Notes under the pieces: generated by a model
What the model was told of the DNA's origin: nothing
Seen by the model: the letters and a program-made list of their open reading frames with translations, nothing else
The model's database searches: none
In this document: piece by piece, positions 5,907-13,921 of the stretch
How positions within the stretch are numbered: the first letter of the stretch is position 1
Layout of the letters: each line of letters opens with the position of its first letter
Assembly: GCA_023271515.1 (NCBI GenBank)
Contig: JALPXQ010000018.1
Location: forward strand, 1 to 18,301
Direction: 5' to 3'
Origin: Dehalococcoidia bacterium
Lineage (GTDB): Bacteria; Chloroflexota; Dehalococcoidia; SZUA-161; SpSt-899
DNA length: 18,301 nucleotides
Made by a program: the position numbers and the translations under genes

Positions 5907-6516
5907 GCCCTTCGCTGAACCGGAAATGTGGCGAGAGCAAGCTCTCAGTGATGTATCAAGGCTCAAGGAATCGCTTCCGGAGCTTCCTGAGCCGGTGGCC
6001 AAGCCATTCCTTATCGTTTTGAGTGGCTTGCCGGGAACGGGTAAATCCTATATCAGTCGCAAGCTGGCAGAGCGCTTACCCTGCGTCATACTGTCGAGCG
6101 ACACCATGCGCCGGGCACTTTTCCCCTCACCGGTGTTCAACGCTGGCGAAAACCAGCGCCTCTTTGCCGCCATGCATATCCTCATCGAGGATCTCTTGCG
6201 CAAGAATGTCGCTATTCTCCTGGATGCCACAAACCTGGTGGAGCGCCATCGAGAACGCTTGTACTGTATTATCGACAGGCTCCGGCTGAAGATAATCATC
6301 CTCCGGGTAGAAGCGCCTCCTGAAGTTGTTCAGGAGCGCTTGCAGGCCCGCATGGCAATGGACAACACCTCGCCGGACTCGTCGGATGCCGATTTTGGGG
6401 TATATCTAAGGATGAAGACCAACAAACAGAGAATTCGCCGTCAGCACTTCGCGGTGGATACCTCAAGGGATATCGCTCCGGTCATCGAAAAGATAGTTCG
6501 GGAACTGAGGCGGTGA
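5887..6516 (+). CDS. P-loop kinase of the AAA_33 / polynucleotide-kinase-like group
   Basis: 209 residues. Walker A GLPGTGKS spans residues 47-54. A Walker B-like strand ends at Asp113 in LLDATN, the D-A-T-N signature common in AAA_33 kinases and zeta-toxin or polynucleotide-kinase relatives. SSDTMRRALF near residue 75 is the usual phosphoacceptor-side motif. Arg-rich segments (QERLQARM, KQRIRRQHF) would form the lid. A leading ~40-residue extension precedes the P-loop. No antitoxin-like partner is next to it, so a toxin role is not supported; a small-molecule or nucleic-acid kinase is more likely. ATG 5887 lies inside the end of the upstream gene and lacks a strong ribosome binding site, suggesting translational coupling. 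The substrate is unknown. Confidence 0.8.
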   Translation: MIAATIRPFAEPEMWREQALSDVSRLKESLPELPEPVAKPFLIVLSGLPGTGKSYISRKLAERLPCVILSSDTMRRALFPSPVFNAGENQRLFAAMHILIEDLLRKNVAILLDATNLVERHRERLYCIIDRLRLKIIILRVEAPPEVVQERLQARMAMDNTSPDSSDADFGVYLRMKTNKQRIRRQHFAVDTSRDIAPVIEKIVRELRR

Positions 6517-6537
6517 GACCCTTTCGGTGCAGATTTA

Positions 6538-6566
6538 TTGCCTGGGTGAGAATCTTGTGCTATAGT
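6538..6566 (+). promoter_or_regulatory. Promoter of the prs-secA unit
   Basis: TTGCCT (6538-6543, 4/6) and TATAGT (6561-6566, 5/6) with an exact 17-bp spacer, placed in the 115-bp gap before prs. Confidence 0.55.
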
Positions 6567-6596
6567 TAACTTGGAACCCGGTGGAGGAGGCGAGGA

Positions 6597-6647
6597 ATGG
6601 ATAAAGAAATTGAAACTAACTGGGGGAAGAAATGGCTGACGAACTGA
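6597..6647 (+). CDS. Possible 16-residue leader peptide overlapping the prs start
   Basis: ATG 6597 follows a GGAGGAGGCGAGG tract and reads MDKEIETNWGKKWLTN before TGA at 6645-6647, 13 bp past the prs start codon and in a different frame. The ribosome binding site is better than that of prs itself (GGGGGAAG), so it could couple or tune prs translation. It is too short to judge by composition, so chance is quite possible. Confidence 0.25.
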   Translation: MDKEIETNWGKKWLTN

Positions 6648-7573
6648 AGGTTTTCACCGGGAATACGCATCCTGCTCTGGCCCGATCGATCTGCGATTAT
6701 CTTGGTGCCCCGCTGGGCCAAATGGACGTATTTGAATTCAGCAACGAGAACATCTTCGTTCGCATTCTGGAGAACGTGCGCGGGCGCGATGTCTTTATAG
6801 TGCAGCCGATCTCATCCCCGGTCAATAAGAGCCTCATGGAGCTGCTCATAATGATCGATGCGGCGAAACGAGCTTCGGCAGATAGAGTCACCGCTGTGAT
6901 CCCATATTACGGCTACGCCCGTACTGATAAGAAGGACCAGCCCCGGGTGCCCATAACCGCACGTCTGGTAGCCGATCTGATAACCGTGGCCGGAGCCAGT
7001 CGCGTTCTCACCATCGACCTGCACGCCGGCCAGATCCAGGGATTTTTTAATATCCCGGTGGATGAACTGACCGCCCTCTATATCCTGAGCCGTCATTTTG
7101 AAGAGAAGCAATTAGACGACCTAGTGGTGGTGGCCACTGACATTGGCATTTCCAAGCGAGCCCGTGATATGGCGGCGAGGCTCAATACCCCCTTAGCCAT
7201 CATCGAGAAAAGGCGCCTCGGGAACACCGATGGGGCAGAGACGCTCACCGTTATCGGTGATGTTGAGGGGAGGCATGCTCTCCTGGTAGATGACGAAATC
7301 GACACCGGTAGCTCGATAACTTCCGCCGCCCTTACCCTGTCGAAACACGGTGCCAAAGAGATATATGCTTGCTGCACCCATGCTATCCTTTCCGGTCCCG
7401 CAGTGGAGAGAATCGCCAACAGCCCTCTAAAGGAAATGGTGGTCACCGATAGTATCCCGGTGCCGGAGTCGAAACAGATTGACAGGATCACCGTTCTTTC
7501 TCTGGCGGCCCTGATCGGCGAGGCTATTCATCGCATCCACGCCAACCTTTCCATAGGCGCGATGTTTCAATAG
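6632..7573 (+). CDS. prs: Ribose-phosphate pyrophosphokinase (PRPP synthetase)
   Basis: 313 residues, normal length for the bacterial enzyme. It makes PRPP from ribose-5-phosphate and ATP for nucleotide, His and Trp synthesis in the cytoplasm. The N-terminal FTGNTHPALARSICDYLG is typical. The ATP-side loop appears as YYGYARTDKKDQPR. The metal-binding His131 lies in TIDLHAGQIQGFF. The PRPP-binding loop is VDDEIDTGSS at 219-228 (canonical VDDxIDTxGT), with the small difference that Ser replaces the final Thr and one residue is shifted. ATG 6632 follows GGGGGAAG by a few bases. secA begins 4 bp after its stop, so the two are almost surely co-transcribed. Confidence 0.95.
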   Translation: MADELKVFTGNTHPALARSICDYLGAPLGQMDVFEFSNENIFVRILENVRGRDVFIVQPISSPVNKSLMELLIMIDAAKRASADRVTAVIPYYGYARTDKKDQPRVPITARLVADLITVAGASRVLTIDLHAGQIQGFFNIPVDELTALYILSRHFEEKQLDDLVVVATDIGISKRARDMAARLNTPLAIIEKRRLGNTDGAETLTVIGDVEGRHALLVDDEIDTGSSITSAALTLSKHGAKEIYACCTHAILSGPAVERIANSPLKEMVVTDSIPVPESKQIDRITVLSLAALIGEAIHRIHANLSIGAMFQ

Positions 7574-7577
7574 TGAG

Positions 7578-10172
7578 ATGTTCAAGAAACTTGCCGGTAT
7601 CTTCGGCGACCCCAACGAGAAGGAGTTAAGGCGCCTGCGACCCATAGTCGACAAGATCAATGCACTTGAGCCCGATTTTGAAAGGCGAAGCGATGATGGT
7701 CTGCGGGCGAAATCCGTCGAGCTCAGGGATCGCTTGCACTCGGGGGAATCCCTGGACAACATCCTCCCCGAGGCTTTTGCCACCGTGCGGGAAGCAGCCA
7801 GGCGGACGCTGGGTCAGCGCCATTTTGATGTCCAACTGTTAGGCGGCATTGTTCTCCACCAGGGCAAGATCGCCGAGATGAAAACCGGCGAGGGCAAGAC
7901 CCTGGCGGCTACCCTGCCTATTTACCTCAATTCTCTCAGCGGCAAGGGAGTTCATCTGGTTACCGTCAACGATTATCTATCCAAACGTGATGCTCAGTGG
8001 ATGGGTCCTATCTATAACCTCCTGGGAGTGAGTGTGGGTTGCATCCAGCATGACTCGGCTTTCCTTTTCGATCCCTCGTACGATTCGGGCAACGCCGCCT
8101 GGCCACACCTGCGTCCGGTGTCCCGCCGGGAAGCTTATCTTGCCGACGTCACCTACGGCACCAACAACGAGTTTGGCTTCGACTACCTCCGCGACAACAT
8201 GGTTCCCGATCCCTCCCTGCGAGTACAGAGAGGATTCAATTTCTCCATCGTTGACGAGGTGGACAACATCCTCATCGACGAAGCTCGGACCCCACTCATC
8301 ATCAGCGGCCAGGCCGAGGAATCCACTCAAAGATACTACACCTTCGCCCGGCTAATTCCCCGACTTCAACCAGATAGGGACTATACGGTCGATGAGCGAA
8401 TGCGAACCGCGATACTCACCGAACCGGGCATTGCCAGGATGGAGAAGTGGCTGGGCATCGGCAACTTGTACGACCCGGAGAACTACGCCCTGGTTCACTA
8501 CATGGAGAACGCCCTCAGGGCTCACGTCTTCTACAGGCGAGACCGCGAATACGTGGTCAAAGACGGCGAGGTGATCATCGTCGACGAGTTCACCGGAAGA
8601 CTGATGCAAGGCCGCCGGTATTCGGACGGGCTGCATCAGGCCATCGAAGCCAAGGAAGGGGTCAAGATTCAGCGGGAAAGCCGCACCATGGCCACCATCA
8701 CCTTCCAGAACTATTTCCGCATGTACGATAAGTTGGCGGGGATGACCGGAACCGCCGCTACAGAGGCGGAGGAGTTCTTCAAGATATACAAGCTCGATGT
8801 AGTGGTCATTCCGACACATAGGCCTCTGATCCGAATAGATTACGAGGACCAGATATACAAGAACGAGGAAGCCAAATTCCGCGCGGTAGTTCGCGAGATC
8901 GAGGGGGCAAACCGTCAGGGACGGCCGGTCTTAATGGGAACAGTTTCCATTGAAAAATCCGAGCACCTGAGCGAAATGCTCACCCGGCAAGGCATTCCCC
9001 ACGAGGTGCTCAATGCCAAACACCACGAAAAGGAAGCCCGCATCATCTCCCAGGCAGGACGCCTGGGGGCGGTGACCATCGCCACCAACATGGCGGGGCG
9101 AGGGGTGGACATTATCCTGGGCGGCAATCCCCAGGATCGGGAACAGGGTGAGTGGCAAGAGGAACACCTCAAGGTGGTGGAACTCGGGGGACTTCATGTC
9201 ATCGGCACGGAACGCCACGAAGCTCGGCGCATTGACAACCAGCTCCGGGGCCGTGCCGGCCGCCAGGGCGATCCCGGCAGCTCGAGATTCTATGTTTCCT
9301 TAGAAGATGATATTATGCGTCGCTTCGGCGGTGATAAGATTAAGGGGTTCATGGAATGGGCCGGCTTCGATGAGAATATCCCTATCGAGCACTCACTGGT
9401 TTCCAGGGCCATCGAGAATACCCAGGTAAAGGTAGAGGCCTATCATTTCGATGTTCGCAAGCACCTGCTGGATTACGATGACGTATTGAACAGGCACCGT
9501 GAGAGCATCTACTCGGAGAGAGAAAAGCTCCTCAATGGCGCTGATCTCAAGTCCAATATTCGGGACATGATCGATAGGGAAATAAGAGATATTATTTCCA
9601 CCTCTCTTGCTGATGAACATGGCGATGATTGGAATCTCGACTGGTTGCTTGCCGCCGTCGGCGCCCTCTTTCCCCTGGCACCCGATATTAACAAAGATAA
9701 TCTCGCCCGCATGAGCCGCAGCGAAATCGAGGAGAAATTGTTGCACTATGCCGGCTCGGTGTATGAAAAACGAGAGCAGGAAATCGGGGCCGACAACATG
9801 CGCATGCTGGAACGATTGGTGATGCTCCGGTCCATGGATACCCGCTGGGTAGAGCACCTGACCGCCCTGGACGATATGCGCCGCGGAATCGGACTTTACG
9901 CCTATGCTCAGAGGGATCCCCTGGTTGCCTACAAGAAAGAGGCTCACGAGATGTTCCAGCACCTGCAGGCCGGCATCCAGCGTGATATCGTGCACACCAT
10001 CTATCACGCCGGCATTCTCAAGGAAACCCCACAATCAGTCGGCAGTCGGCAGTCGGCAGTCGGCAGTCCGGGGGGTGGGGGACTATCGACGAGGGTGGGG
10101 CAGAAGGTGGGGCGCAACGATCCCTGCCCCTGCGGCAGCGGGAAAAAATACAAGAAGTGCTGCGGACGATGA
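7578..10172 (+). CDS. secA: Preprotein translocase ATPase SecA
   Basis: 864 residues, normal size. It is the motor that drives unfolded preproteins through SecYEG. The Walker A MKTGEGKT is at residues 101-108. The DEAD-type box is DEVD (226-229), followed by NILIDEARTPLIISG. The helicase-like second domain has TNMAGRGVDIILGG and the arginine-finger region QLRGRAGRQGDPGSS. The helical scaffold and wing region follow (SLVSRAIENTQVKVEAYHF, then WVEHLTALDDMRRGIGL). The C-terminus ends in a SEC-C zinc site, CPCGSGKKYKKCC with Cys850, 852, 861 and 862. The linker before it (about 820-830) is encoded by a 7-bp tandem repeat. No ribosome binding site is clear; coupling to prs, whose stop is 4 bp upstream, is likely. 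Confidence 0.97.
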   Translation: MFKKLAGIFGDPNEKELRRLRPIVDKINALEPDFERRSDDGLRAKSVELRDRLHSGESLDNILPEAFATVREAARRTLGQRHFDVQLLGGIVLHQGKIAEMKTGEGKTLAATLPIYLNSLSGKGVHLVTVNDYLSKRDAQWMGPIYNLLGVSVGCIQHDSAFLFDPSYDSGNAAWPHLRPVSRREAYLADVTYGTNNEFGFDYLRDNMVPDPSLRVQRGFNFSIVDEVDNILIDEARTPLIISGQAEESTQRYYTFARLIPRLQPDRDYTVDERMRTAILTEPGIARMEKWLGIGNLYDPENYALVHYMENALRAHVFYRRDREYVVKDGEVIIVDEFTGRLMQGRRYSDGLHQAIEAKEGVKIQRESRTMATITFQNYFRMYDKLAGMTGTAATEAEEFFKIYKLDVVVIPTHRPLIRIDYEDQIYKNEEAKFRAVVREIEGANRQGRPVLMGTVSIEKSEHLSEMLTRQGIPHEVLNAKHHEKEARIISQAGRLGAVTIATNMAGRGVDIILGGNPQDREQGEWQEEHLKVVELGGLHVIGTERHEARRIDNQLRGRAGRQGDPGSSRFYVSLEDDIMRRFGGDKIKGFMEWAGFDENIPIEHSLVSRAIENTQVKVEAYHFDVRKHLLDYDDVLNRHRESIYSEREKLLNGADLKSNIRDMIDREIRDIISTSLADEHGDDWNLDWLLAAVGALFPLAPDINKDNLARMSRSEIEEKLLHYAGSVYEKREQEIGADNMRMLERLVMLRSMDTRWVEHLTALDDMRRGIGLYAYAQRDPLVAYKKEAHEMFQHLQAGIQRDIVHTIYHAGILKETPQSVGSRQSAVGSPGGGGLSTRVGQKVGRNDPCPCGSGKKYKKCCGR
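10036..10068 (+). repeat. 7-bp tandem repeat inside secA
   Basis: Four full copies of CAGTCGG (10036-10063) plus a partial fifth. Seven is not a multiple of three, so gain or loss of one copy would shift the frame before the zinc-motif codons. Confidence 0.9.
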
Positions 10173-10229
10173 ATTCCGGGGCACAATGCCTATTTCTCAT
10201 ATCCCAAAAGCTCCCTCTGCGCCTACCTG

Positions 10230-10258
10230 TTGACATGATCTATAGCATGTAGTATAAT
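10230..10258 (+). promoter_or_regulatory. Consensus sigma70 promoter of the TRAP-TAXI operon
   Basis: TTGACA (10230-10235), 17-bp spacer, TATAAT (10253-10258): perfect in both boxes and spacing. No activator site is needed to explain recognition, so control, if any, is likely by a repressor or in the leader RNA. Confidence 0.8.
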
Positions 10259-10264
10259 AAGTGA

Positions 10265-10410
10265 AATTGCACCAGCGCATCGCAGTGGGATTTCATAGAT
10301 CAGGTGAGCAGGTTGAGGAATAAGGAAGTCCTCAGACGAGGGGGTGAGATTATGGATTAGAGTATCCCTGGATAGATACATGTTATCCAAAATAAAAAGG
10401 AGGTACATCG
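10265..10410 (+). promoter_or_regulatory. ~146-nt leader RNA with several possible hairpins
   Basis: Between the promoter and the ribosome binding site (AAGGAGGT, 10397-10404) I see TGAAAT/ATTTCA arms closing a ~34-nt hairpin near 10262-10295, and CCTC/GAGG at 10330-10341. There is also a pair of competing stems: GGAT 10354-10357 with ATCC 10364-10367, and TGGATA 10369-10374 with TATCCA 10384-10389. The shared GGAT/ATCC units could pair in either arrangement. No known riboswitch class is recognised. A poor-quality 19-codon GTG frame (10293-10359) lies inside and is probably chance. Confidence 0.3.
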
Positions 10411-11427
10411 GTGAAAAAGAGAATATTGTTGATACCATTGATACTGTTGCTGGCCATGAGTTTGACTGCTATGGGCTGTCCCCCAGTGCCAGAGGAGGTA
10501 GTGCAGCCAGCGCCCGCGCCAGTTGACCCGCTCGAGGAGGCAATAGTCCCAATGGCCTTGTCTATTGGCACTGGTGGTGTCGGAGGCATCTACTTTCCCT
10601 ACGGGGGAGGGGTAGCCGAGATAATCACTGATCACGTCCCTGGGCTCACGGCAACTGCCGAGGTTACGGGGGCTTCGGTGGCGAATGTCAGGTTGCTCAT
10701 GGCGGGCGAGATAGAACTGGGGATGGCAACGGCCGGCGTCGTCTACACAGCCTTTCACGGTAAAGGGCCATTTGTAGGGGAAGAGATGCCTGCGTTACGT
10801 GCTCTCTTCCATCCTTATCCCTCTTTCTTCCATCTCGTAACTCTGGAAGGCAGCGGTATCTACAGCGTCGCCGATATGGTGGGCAGAAGGATTTCCATTG
10901 GTGCCCCGGGAAGCGGCACTGAGGTAATGACTGTGGACGTACTTACCGCCCTCGGGTATTCCCTGGATGATTTCATAGTCAGCCGGCTAAGCTTTGCTGA
11001 ACAGGTAACAGCATTGAGAGACGGGGTGATTGATGTGGGCGCCTGGCAAGTGGGATTCCCCACCTCTTCAATTATTGACCTTGCCACAACTCACGACATC
11101 CGGATTATCCCCCTCAGCCCGGAGGAGCAGGCAAAGGTAATAGCAGCCCACCCCTACTACCATGCCGACGCCGTACCAGCCGGGGGATATCGAGGGGTTG
11201 ACGAACCCGTGCCGACCGTCGGAGTGGGCAATTTATTTGTTGTTCACGAAGATATGCAGTACAGGGCGGTATATGAAATCCTGAAGGCGGTATATGAGAA
11301 TCTTGACTTCTTGAGGAAGGTTCACGTTGCTGCCGAACTGACCAGGCTGGAAACCGGCGCAATATCCCCTATTCCCCTTCACCCCGGTGCAGAGAGATTC
11401 TTCAGGGACAGAGGTATAATAGACTAG
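10411..11427 (+). CDS. TAXI-family TRAP transporter substrate-binding lipoprotein
   Basis: 338 residues from GTG 10411, 6 nt after a consensus AAGGAGGT. A short basic N-terminus, a hydrophobic core and TAMGC with Cys23 mark a lipoprotein signal, then a Pro-rich linker. The mature part begins LSIGTGGVGGIYFPYGGGVAEIIT, the hallmark of TAXI binding proteins, and ASVANVRLLMAGEIELGMAT matches the next conserved block. RRISIGAPGSGTEVMTVDVL is the ligand-contact region of the second lobe. It would capture an organic acid outside the cell and hand it to the fused permease downstream. The ligand is not readable from sequence; a carboxylate is inferred from the acyl-CoA ligase in the same operon. Confidence 0.93.
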   Translation: MKKRILLIPLILLLAMSLTAMGCPPVPEEVVQPAPAPVDPLEEAIVPMALSIGTGGVGGIYFPYGGGVAEIITDHVPGLTATAEVTGASVANVRLLMAGEIELGMATAGVVYTAFHGKGPFVGEEMPALRALFHPYPSFFHLVTLEGSGIYSVADMVGRRISIGAPGSGTEVMTVDVLTALGYSLDDFIVSRLSFAEQVTALRDGVIDVGAWQVGFPTSSIIDLATTHDIRIIPLSPEEQAKVIAAHPYYHADAVPAGGYRGVDEPVPTVGVGNLFVVHEDMQYRAVYEILKAVYENLDFLRKVHVAAELTRLETGAISPIPLHPGAERFFRDRGIID

Positions 11428-11446
11428 CGTCAACGGTGAAGTCTTC

Positions 11447-11475
11447 AAAGGGGGGTACATCACCCCCCTTTTGAT
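11447..11475 (+). terminator. Intrinsic terminator or attenuator after the binding-protein gene
   Basis: AAAGGGGGG (11447-11455) pairs with CCCCCCTTT (11463-11471) over a 7-base loop, with T-rich bases TTTTGATTT at the end. The T-tract is short, so termination is probably partial. That would give more binding protein than membrane permease, as commonly seen in binding-protein transporter operons. Confidence 0.7.
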
Positions 11476-11513
11476 TTAGGTAATCATCTCCGTAGCGAAA
11501 ATGGGAGGAAACA

Positions 11514-12038
11514 ATGGTAGTGGCGGCGTTTCGCAAACGAAGGAAATACTCCTGTGTCTTGGGAGTGCTTCTCCTTGCGGCCTCATGGATGTATTTCTTT
11601 TTCCCCGGTCCCCCCACCTTAACCGTTGTCCACCTTAATGGCGAGACACAAGAAACTGTGGCGGCAATACCGGTGACTGCGGGAAGCAGGTTCACCATAC
11701 AATATATTCATTCGGTAGACAGATTGCCGGTTCACGAGACCTTCCTGGTGGATGACGAGTATAGCCTTTTGCTTGCAGAATTTAGATTCATCTCGCTGGG
11801 AGCGGGAATGGGTGATAGTGGAGGTGATATTGTATATGATGGACGGTGGACTGTAGTAGAAAACATAAGAAAAGAGCTGACTTCGTTTCATCTTCGAGTC
11901 AGTAGTATAACGGAACAGACATTGCACATAGGTGATAGAGAGATAAAACTGGCTGAGATCGCTCCAGAAAGTGGGCTTCTGAAATTTGAGGTAAGGAGAA
12001 GTCCGAGGGCATATCTCATGCTAAGAGGAGGATGTTAG
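11514..12038 (+). CDS. DUF1850 family protein associated with TRAP-TAXI permease
   Basis: 174 residues. One N-terminal membrane segment at about 13-30 is followed by a beta-rich extracytoplasmic domain. The block FTIQYIHSVDRLPVHETF is the hallmark of DUF1850 proteins, which commonly sit beside TAXI-type TRAP genes. FISLGAGMGDSG is a second conserved stretch. Function is not established; a stabilising or accessory role for the transporter is inferred from constant gene neighbourhood. ATG 11514 follows GGAGG with a suitable gap. The stop TAG shares its last base with the GTG start of the permease. Confidence 0.85.
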   Translation: MVVAAFRKRRKYSCVLGVLLLAASWMYFFFPGPPTLTVVHLNGETQETVAAIPVTAGSRFTIQYIHSVDRLPVHETFLVDDEYSLLLAEFRFISLGAGMGDSGGDIVYDGRWTVVENIRKELTSFHLRVSSITEQTLHIGDREIKLAEIAPESGLLKFEVRRSPRAYLMLRGGC

Positions 12039-13921
12039 TGCTACCCAGGATTGCTGCCGTAATAGCTACCCTCACTGCCGTGGCGCTATCCATTATCCAC
12101 CTGTGGCATCCGCTCGACCCCTTCGATACCTGGTCTATCCGTCTCATCCATCTCTCCTTAGGCATGGTGATAGCTTTCCTCACCTACCCAATGATCAAAG
12201 GCAAGAAGATCGGGGTTCTAGATTTCCTGTTTGCCGGCTTAGCCATAGTTGTCCATGCCTACGTTTTGATATTCATGGACGACATAATAGCCCGTTTTGC
12301 TTTGCCAACGACCATGGACCTGGTGATGGGGGCTATCTGTATAGCCCTTGTCCTTGAGATGACACGAAGAGTAATCGGATTGCCTATGGTTATAATTGCC
12401 ATAGTCGCCCTTCTGTATGCCTATTTCGGGGAATTCATACCTGGAGTCCTGGGCCACCGGGGATTCTCCGTATCACGGATAATAGACCATCTCTATCTTT
12501 ACCTTGAAGGGATATTTGGTGTGCCAATCGGTGTTTCGGCTACCTTTGTCATCCTGTTTATTATCTTTGGTGCCTTCCTTCAAGCAACAAAAACCGGGGA
12601 CTTCATGATGAATATTGCCAATAGCATGGCCGGGGAGGCAAGGGGTGGGCCGGCAAAGATTGCTGTTGTCGCCAGTGGCCTCTTCGGGTCAATCTCCGGC
12701 AGTGCTGTAGCTAACGTCGCAGCCACCGGCGCCTATACTATCCCCTTGATGAAAAGGACCGGCTACAAATCCCATATCGCTGGTGCGGTAGAAGCTGTAG
12801 CCTCGACAGGAGGACAGTTGATGCCGCCGGTCATGGGTGCCGCTGCCTTTGTTATGGCAGAACTAACCGGGATAGCGTATCTCACCATAATCGTGGCAGC
12901 ATTCCTGCCGGCTTTACTGTACTTCAGTACAGTTCAGATTGCAGTCCATCTCATCGCGGTAAAAACTGGACTTAAGGGACTGAATAAAGACGAAATCCTG
13001 AGCTTCAAGAGGGTGATTATAGAAGGCGGTCACCTGGTTATTCCCCTGGTAGTTCTAATCTATATGCTCGCTGTTCTAAGGATGTCCCCGATGTCTGCCG
13101 CCTTCTGGTCTATTGTGGCAGCAGTAATTATCAGCTCCCTGAGAAAAGGGTCAAGAATGCATCCCAAAGCCTTGATTAAGGCTCTGGAGATGGGAGCAAA
13201 GGGGGCTTTGAGCGTGATTGCCGCTTGTGCCTGTGCCGGGATAATTATCGGCGTTATAACCCTTACTGGTCTGGGACTTAAACTCACCAGTATCATCGTG
13301 GATGTTGGTGGCGGGAGCGTGTTGCTAACGCTCATAGTTGTCTCGGTTGCAGCCTACTTTTTGGGCATGGGACTGCCCACCACTGCCGCCTATATTATAG
13401 TTGCAGTTCTGGCGGCACCCGCTCTCATCGAGCTCGGGGTGCCGGTGCTTGCGGCCCACCTTTTTGTGTTCTACCGTGCTATCATGTCAGCCATCACCCC
13501 ACCTGTAGCACTGGCATCCATTGCCGGTGCCGGTGTTGCTGAAACCGACCCAATGAAGACCGCTGTCAGCGGCCTGAAGATCGCCCTTCCCCTGGTCGTG
13601 CTTCCTTTCGCCTTTGTCTTTATCCCGCCAATTCTCATTCACGGCCACGGGCCTGTGGCCGTAGTGGGAACGTTTGTTGTTGTCTTACTGTCTATCCTAT
13701 GCTTCACCTGTGTTGTCTACAACTGGGGCATCAAAGCCCTTGCTCCTTGGGAACGTATAACTCTGATTGTGGCGGCTTCAGGGATGATTGCAGGATTGAT
13801 ACTTGAATCTGTGGTGACTGGTATCATTGCCTTTGTCCTGGGTGCGATTGTCTACCTCAGCCAGTCAGGACAGGCAAAGAGGATTCTCCAATGGAGATCG
13901 GCCTCAGTCAAGAAGCCTTAG
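12038..13921 (+). CDS. Fused TRAP transporter permease (DctQM), TAXI type
   Basis: 627 residues from GTG 12038. AGGAGG (12026-12031) abuts the in-frame ATG at 12032 with no gap, whereas the GTG has an ideal 6-nt gap. The first ~130 residues form four or so helices equivalent to the small DctQ subunit. The rest is the large DctM subunit with about twelve helices, an Na+-coupled elevator-type carrier in the family. Typical blocks are SGSAVANVAATGAYTIP, GGQLMPPVMGAAAFVMAE and LGMGLPTTAAYIIVAVLAAP. The last, together with YRAIMSAITPPVALASIAGA, is usual in this fused subgroup. A further three or so helices extend the C-terminus after ~530. It works with the upstream binding lipoprotein to import an acid. 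Confidence 0.93.
   Translation: MLPRIAAVIATLTAVALSIIHLWHPLDPFDTWSIRLIHLSLGMVIAFLTYPMIKGKKIGVLDFLFAGLAIVVHAYVLIFMDDIIARFALPTTMDLVMGAICIALVLEMTRRVIGLPMVIIAIVALLYAYFGEFIPGVLGHRGFSVSRIIDHLYLYLEGIFGVPIGVSATFVILFIIFGAFLQATKTGDFMMNIANSMAGEARGGPAKIAVVASGLFGSISGSAVANVAATGAYTIPLMKRTGYKSHIAGAVEAVASTGGQLMPPVMGAAAFVMAELTGIAYLTIIVAAFLPALLYFSTVQIAVHLIAVKTGLKGLNKDEILSFKRVIIEGGHLVIPLVVLIYMLAVLRMSPMSAAFWSIVAAVIISSLRKGSRMHPKALIKALEMGAKGALSVIAACACAGIIIGVITLTGLGLKLTSIIVDVGGGSVLLTLIVVSVAAYFLGMGLPTTAAYIIVAVLAAPALIELGVPVLAAHLFVFYRAIMSAITPPVALASIAGAGVAETDPMKTAVSGLKIALPLVVLPFAFVFIPPILIHGHGPVAVVGTFVVVLLSILCFTCVVYNWGIKALAPWERITLIVAASGMIAGLILESVVTGIIAFVLGAIVYLSQSGQAKRILQWRSASVKKP

Noticed and set aside
5887..6516. Zeta-type toxin of a toxin-antitoxin pair
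   Set aside because: No small antitoxin gene is adjacent; the upstream neighbour is a PlsY-like membrane protein, and the motifs fit general AAA_33 kinases.
9393..10034. A 213-codon minus-strand frame within secA
   Set aside because: It is antisense to conserved SecA regions and has no start signal.
10036..10068. CRISPR-like repeat
   Set aside because: It is a direct 7-bp tandem without spacers and lies inside a coding frame.
10004..10236. Open frames on the minus strand with repetitive Arg/Pro/Cys composition
   Set aside because: They are shadows of the secA tail and its 7-bp repeat, with no ribosome binding site.
10293..10359. Leader peptide starting at GTG 10293
   Set aside because: No ribosome binding site and no run of regulatory codons; the composition is unconvincing.
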